A stretch of 7,774 bases of DNA from an uncultured Shinella sp. (lineage in GTDB: Bacteria; Pseudomonadota; Alphaproteobacteria; Rhizobiales; Rhizobiaceae): assembly GCA_946481465.1 (NCBI GenBank), contig CAMLOC010000144.1, positions 1-7,774 of the forward strand, given 5' to 3'. Of the stretch, positions 5,339-7,774 are shown in pieces. How positions within the stretch are numbered: the stretch's first letter is position 1; every line of letters begins with the position of its first letter. The translations under genes and the position numbers were made by a program. The notes beneath the pieces are model-generated. The model had not been told where the DNA came from and did not search any database. It saw only the letters and a program-made list of their open reading frames with translations.

Positions 5339-6451
5339 TTAAGTCGAGAGCTTCTTGAACGCTGCGAGGATCGCGTCGCCCATCTCGCCGGTGCCGACCT
5401 GGCGGCAGCCGTCGGCCATGATGTCGCCGGTGCGGATGCCGCTGTCGAGGACGTCGGCGATGGCCTTTTCCAGGTTATCGGCGTCGGCGACCATGTTGAA
5501 CGAGTAGCGCAGGCACATGGCGAAGGAGGCGATCATGGCGATCGGGTTGGCGATGCCCTTGCCGGCAATGTCCGGTGCCGAGCCGTGCACGGGCTCGTAG
5601 AGCGCCTTGCGCTTGCCGGTCTTGGCGTCCGGTGCGCCGAGCGAGGCCGACGGCAGCATGCCGAGCGAGCCGGTCAGCATGGCGGCGACGTCGGAGAGCA
5701 TGTCGCCGAAGAGGTTGTCCGTCACGATGACGTCGAACTGCTTCGGCGCACGCACGAGCTGCATGCCGCCGGCATCGGCCAGCATGTGCTCGAGCTGGAC
5801 GTCGGAATAGCTGCGCTTGTGCGTTTCCGTCACCACCTGGTTCCACAGCACGCCCGACTTCATGACGTTGCGCTTTTCCATGGAGCAGACGCGGTTGTTG
5901 CGGGTGCGCGCCAGCTCGAAGGCCACGCCGGCGATGCGCTCGATCTCGTAGGTGTCGTAGACCTGCGTGTCGATGCCGCGCTTCTGGCCGTTGCCGAGGT
6001 CGATGATCTCCTTCGGCTCGCCGAAATAGACGCCGCCCGTCAGCTCGCGCACGATGAGGATGTCGAGGCCCTCGACGAGCTCGGCTTTCAGCGAGGAGGC
6101 ATTGGCGAGCGCCGGGTAGCAGATGGCGGGGCGCAGGTTCGCGAAGAGCTTCAGGTCCTTGCGCAGGCGCAGCAGGCCGGCTTCCGGGCGCACCTCGTAA
6201 GGTACGGCATCCCATTTCGGGCCGCCGACGGCGCCGAACAGCACGGCGTCGGCCGCCAGCGCCTTCTCCATGTCGCCTTCCGAGATCGCCGCGCCATGGG
6301 CGTCATAGGCCGAGCCGCCGACGAGCCCTTCGTCGGTCTCGAAGCCCGCGCCGCGCTCGGCGTTCATATAGGCGATGATCTTGCGGACTTCCGCCATGGC
6401 TTCCGGGCCGATGCCGTCGCCGGGCAGAAGGAGGAGGGTACGCGCTGTCAT
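5339..6451 (-). CDS. leuB: 3-isopropylmalate dehydrogenase
   Basis: Cytoplasmic enzyme of leucine synthesis. It oxidises and decarboxylates 3-isopropylmalate to 2-oxoisocaproate using NAD+ and a divalent metal. The 370-residue length is normal. The motif GDGIGPE is at residues 11-17. Substrate-binding arginines are R97 and R107 (in [13 protein letters not shown]) and R135 (VRELTGG), with Y142 in GVYFG and K193 in EKRNV. Metal-binding aspartates are D226 (LEHMLAD), D250 and D254 (NLFGDMLSD). The NAD-binding block [11 protein letters not shown] starts at about 289. Residue assignments come from by-hand comparison with known LeuB enzymes. Start 6451 has AAGGA (6459-6463) 7 nt upstream. It follows the RidA-like gene by 107 nt on the same strand and may be co-transcribed with leuD or have its own promoter; none is convincing. 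Confidence 0.97.
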   Translation of the reverse strand: MTARTLLLLPGDGIGPEAMAEVRKIIAYMNAERGAGFETDEGLVGGSAYDAHGAAISEGDMEKALAADAVLFGAVGGPKWDAVPYEVRPEAGLLRLRKDLKLFANLRPAICYPALANASSLKAELVEGLDILIVRELTGGVYFGEPKEIIDLGNGQKRGIDTQVYDTYEIERIAGVAFELARTRNNRVCSMEKRNVMKSGVLWNQVVTETHKRSYSDVQLEHMLADAGGMQLVRAPKQFDVIVTDNLFGDMLSDVAAMLTGSLGMLPSASLGAPDAKTGKRKALYEPVHGSAPDIAGKGIANPIAMIASFAMCLRYSFNMVADADNLEKAIADVLDSGIRTGDIMADGCRQVGTGEMGDAILAAFKKLST

Positions 6452-6558
6452 GGGATTGTCCTTGATGTCACGGAATGGTCGCGCGCTTCTTAGCGCAACT
6501 TCCGTTCAAGGAAAATCGCTGAAAAGAAAGAATTTTGCGCGGCAGCTTCGCCTTACGG

Positions 6559-6939
6559 CTAGCTTGCGCGCAGCGCCGTGACCTCGATCTCGATCAGCAT
6601 TTCCGGCCGGATGAGGCCGCAAACCACCATGGTGGCGGTCGGGCGGATCGCTCCGAAGGTCTCGCCGAGAATGGGGAAGACGCGGTCGGCAAAGGCGGCG
6701 TCGGTCACGTAATAGTGGCAGCGCACGACTTCGGCGAAGGAGAAACCGGCATCCGCCAGGACCTTGCCGATGGTGGCGAGGCAATTGCGCGTCTGGTCCT
6801 CGACGCTTTCGGGCATGGTCATGGTGGCGTAGTCGTAGCCGGTCGTGCCCGACACGAAGCACCAGTTGCCCTCAACGACGGCGCGCGAATAGCCCGCCGT
6901 CGCTTCGAAGGGAGAGCCGGACGAGATCAGCCGGCGCAA
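6559..6939 (-). CDS. RidA/YjgF/UK114-family protein with TTG start
   Basis: A 126-residue, probably trimeric cytoplasmic protein of the Rid superfamily. Members hydrolyse reactive enamine/imine intermediates released by PLP enzymes, or have unknown roles. Family landmarks are the N-terminal SGSPFE and GYSRAV segments, VSGTTGYDY at 29-37, and the C-terminal block RPTATMV to IEIEVTA (99-122). In a by-hand alignment with E. coli RidA through P100 and IEIE, the catalytic R105 position is occupied by L109. The protein therefore probably belongs to a Rid subgroup without the classical deaminase activity. The start is a TTG at 6939; no in-frame ATG or GTG precedes it, and the first internal ATG (residue 40) would remove conserved sequence. 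It begins four bases after the leuD stop, with GAGG overlapping that stop, suggesting translational coupling to leuD. Confidence 0.88.
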   Translation of the reverse strand: MRRLISSGSPFEATAGYSRAVVEGNWCFVSGTTGYDYATMTMPESVEDQTRNCLATIGKVLADAGFSFAEVVRCHYYVTDAAFADRVFPILGETFGAIRPTATMVVCGLIRPEMLIEIEVTALRAS

Positions 6940-6943
6940 GGCC

Positions 6944-7549
6944 TCAGGCCCAGGGACGCGAGGCCGCGGCCTCTTTCTCGAAACTGTCGATCGAGGCCGC
7001 CTTTTCCAGCGTCAGGCCGATATCGTCGAGGCCGTTCAGCAGGCAGTGGCGGCGGAAGGCGTCGATTTCGAAGCCGATGCGGCCGCCGTCCGGGCCGGTG
7101 ATCTCCTGGGCTTCCAGGTCGACCGTCAGGATGGCGTTGGAACCGCGGCTGGCATCGTCCATCAGCTTGTCGAGGTCGTCCTGGCTGACGACGATCGGCA
7201 GGATGCCGTTCTTGAAACAGTTGTTGTAGAAGATGTCGGCGAAGCTGGTGGAGATGACGCAGCGGATGCCGAAGTCGAGCAGGGCCCACGGCGCATGCTC
7301 GCGCGAGGAGCCGCAGCCGAAATTGTCGCCGGCGACGAGGATCGTGGCGTTCTGGTAGGCCGGCTTGTTCAGCACGAAGCTCTCGTTGACGCTGCCGTCC
7401 TCATTGTAGCGCGCTTCGGCGAAGAGGCCCTTGCCGAGGCCGGTGCGCTTGATCGTCTTGAGGTAATCCTTCGGGATGATCATGTCCGTGTCGATATTGA
7501 CGACGGGAAGCGGCGCGGCGACGCCGGTCAGCTTGACGAACTTGTCCAT
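6944..7549 (-). CDS. leuD: 3-isopropylmalate dehydratase small subunit
   Basis: Small subunit of isopropylmalate isomerase, which with the iron-sulfur LeuC subunit converts 2-isopropylmalate to 3-isopropylmalate in leucine synthesis. The 201-residue length fits the bacterial LeuD family. The motif [13 protein letters not shown] is at 18-30. The swivelling-domain signature [17 protein letters not shown] is at 74-90, and [10 protein letters not shown] is at 109-118. Start 7549 has GAGGG 7 nt upstream. LeuC is not encoded in the window, so the enzyme's partner must come from elsewhere in the genome, as is common in alphaproteobacteria. The next gene (RidA-like) starts four bases after its stop, and leuB follows. 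Confidence 0.97.
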   Translation of the reverse strand: MDKFVKLTGVAAPLPVVNIDTDMIIPKDYLKTIKRTGLGKGLFAEARYNEDGSVNESFVLNKPAYQNATILVAGDNFGCGSSREHAPWALLDFGIRCVISTSFADIFYNNCFKNGILPIVVSQDDLDKLMDDASRGSNAILTVDLEAQEITGPDGGRIGFEIDAFRRHCLLNGLDDIGLTLEKAASIDSFEKEAAASRPWA

Positions 7550-7589
7550 GCGGAAACCCTCGGAATGCGGTGATGTCGATTGCTGAAGC

Positions 7590-7618
7590 GTTTAGATCAG
7601 TTTTCCCGGGATTTGAAG
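7590..7618 (-). promoter_or_regulatory. Possible promoter of leuD
   Basis: Minus-strand CTTCAA (7613-7618), a 17-nt spacer, and CTAAAC (7590-7595) match 8 of 12 positions of the rhizobial consensus CTTGAC-N17-CTATAT. Transcription would start about 33 nt before the leuD ATG, leaving no room for a leucine leader peptide. Confidence 0.35.
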
Positions 7619-7634
7619 GGAAATCTTGCCCAAG

Positions 7635-7671
7635 GGCTGCAAACGCAGCCGCCAGGCGCGAAAACGCCCGG
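7635..7671 (-). repeat. Two adjacent hairpins upstream of leuD
   Basis: GGCTGC/GCAGCC (7635-7640 and 7645-7650) is a perfect 6-bp stem with a 4-nt loop. Next to it, 7652-7658 and 7665-7671 form a 7-bp stem that is complete only as minus-strand RNA, where the odd pair is U-G rather than A-C. Neither has a U-tract. They may be 3' structures of the upstream gene. Confidence 0.35.
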
Positions 7672-7686
7672 ATGTCCTTTCGGAAG

Positions 7687-7704
7687 AAAAGCCTCTCTCA
7701 GAGG
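7687..7704 (-). terminator. Weak terminator overlapping the stop codon of the right-edge gene
   Basis: A 5-bp stem CCTCT/AGAGG (7700-7704 with 7692-7696) with a 3-nt loop is followed on the minus strand by CTTTTCTT. The stem is short, so its efficiency is doubtful. Confidence 0.35.
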
Positions 7705-7774
7705 TCGATGATCGTGCCGCGGCCGTCGTTCCAGATGCGCGGCTCGCGCTGTCCGGGTGCCCGTCGGTCGTTGC
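7698..7774 (-). CDS. C-terminal end of an unrecognised gene (partial)
   Basis: A minus-strand frame enters from the right edge and ends at TGA (7698-7700) after 24 visible codons, finishing EPRIWNDGRGTIIDL. G or C dominates the third codon positions, as in the neighbouring genes, and a small terminator-like hairpin follows directly. These points suggest a real gene. Too little is present to name the family. Confidence 0.5.
   Translation of the reverse strand, partial: NDRRAPGQREPRIWNDGRGTIIDL

Noticed and set aside
4544..6493. 649-codon plus-strand open frame spanning PAP2, the repeat and leuB
   Set aside because: It runs antisense to two genes with intact catalytic motifs and through the intergenic palindrome; its composition is that of a shadow frame.
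7550..7697. Leucine leader peptide/attenuator before leuD
   Set aside because: No small frame with clustered Leu codons and no stem with a U-tract just before leuD was seen; the predicted transcript start leaves only about 33 nt of leader.

Overview
The window is GC-rich with strong G/C preference at third codon positions. It looks like a chromosomal segment of an alphaproteobacterium, most likely a member of the Rhizobiaceae. The evidence is the protein sequences (Asd, LeuB, LeuD, an MHS-type transporter), CTTGAC-type promoter elements, and a nested-palindrome intergenic repeat of the kind scattered through rhizobial genomes. Genus cannot be settled from the sequence alone.

Layout, left to right. 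A lytic murein transglycosylase (minus strand, C-terminus outside the window) occupies 1-705. A short intergenic stretch with a long hairpin follows. Then comes asd (930-1964, minus), preceded by an unusually long leader that holds a 39-codon small ORF (2076-2195, minus) and mutually exclusive hairpins. The only plus-strand gene is a 629-residue MHS/MFS transporter (2453-4342) with a large extra periplasmic domain. It ends in a clean intrinsic terminator that abuts the stop codon of a convergent PAP2 phosphatase gene (4400-5092, minus). Next are a strong minus-strand terminator and a 120-bp nested inverted repeat (5213-5332), both in the 3' region of leuB (5339-6451, minus). Upstream of leuB are a RidA-family gene with a TTG start (6559-6939) and leuD (6944-7549), four bases apart. 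The last 24 codons of an unrecognised minus-strand gene reach the right edge.

Metabolically, the window is mainly amino-acid biosynthesis. LeuD and LeuB carry out consecutive reactions of leucine synthesis, and a RidA-like protein is translationally linked to LeuD. Asd makes aspartate semialdehyde, the common precursor of lysine, threonine and methionine (and of diaminopimelate for the cell wall). The transglycosylase and PAP2 phosphatase belong to envelope metabolism. leuC is not in the window.

The most interesting signal is upstream of asd. A promoter-like CTTGAC-N17-TATGCA and a good Shine-Dalgarno lead into a 39-residue ORF. Nine of its last eleven residues are Lys, Thr or Met, the three amino-acid end products of the Asd branch. 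It is followed by three segments that can form either of two exclusive hairpins before the asd ribosome-binding site. This resembles a leader-peptide control region, although no U-rich terminator is present, so the mechanism, if real, is open. The second notable item is the roughly 190-residue periplasmic insertion with two cysteines in the transporter.
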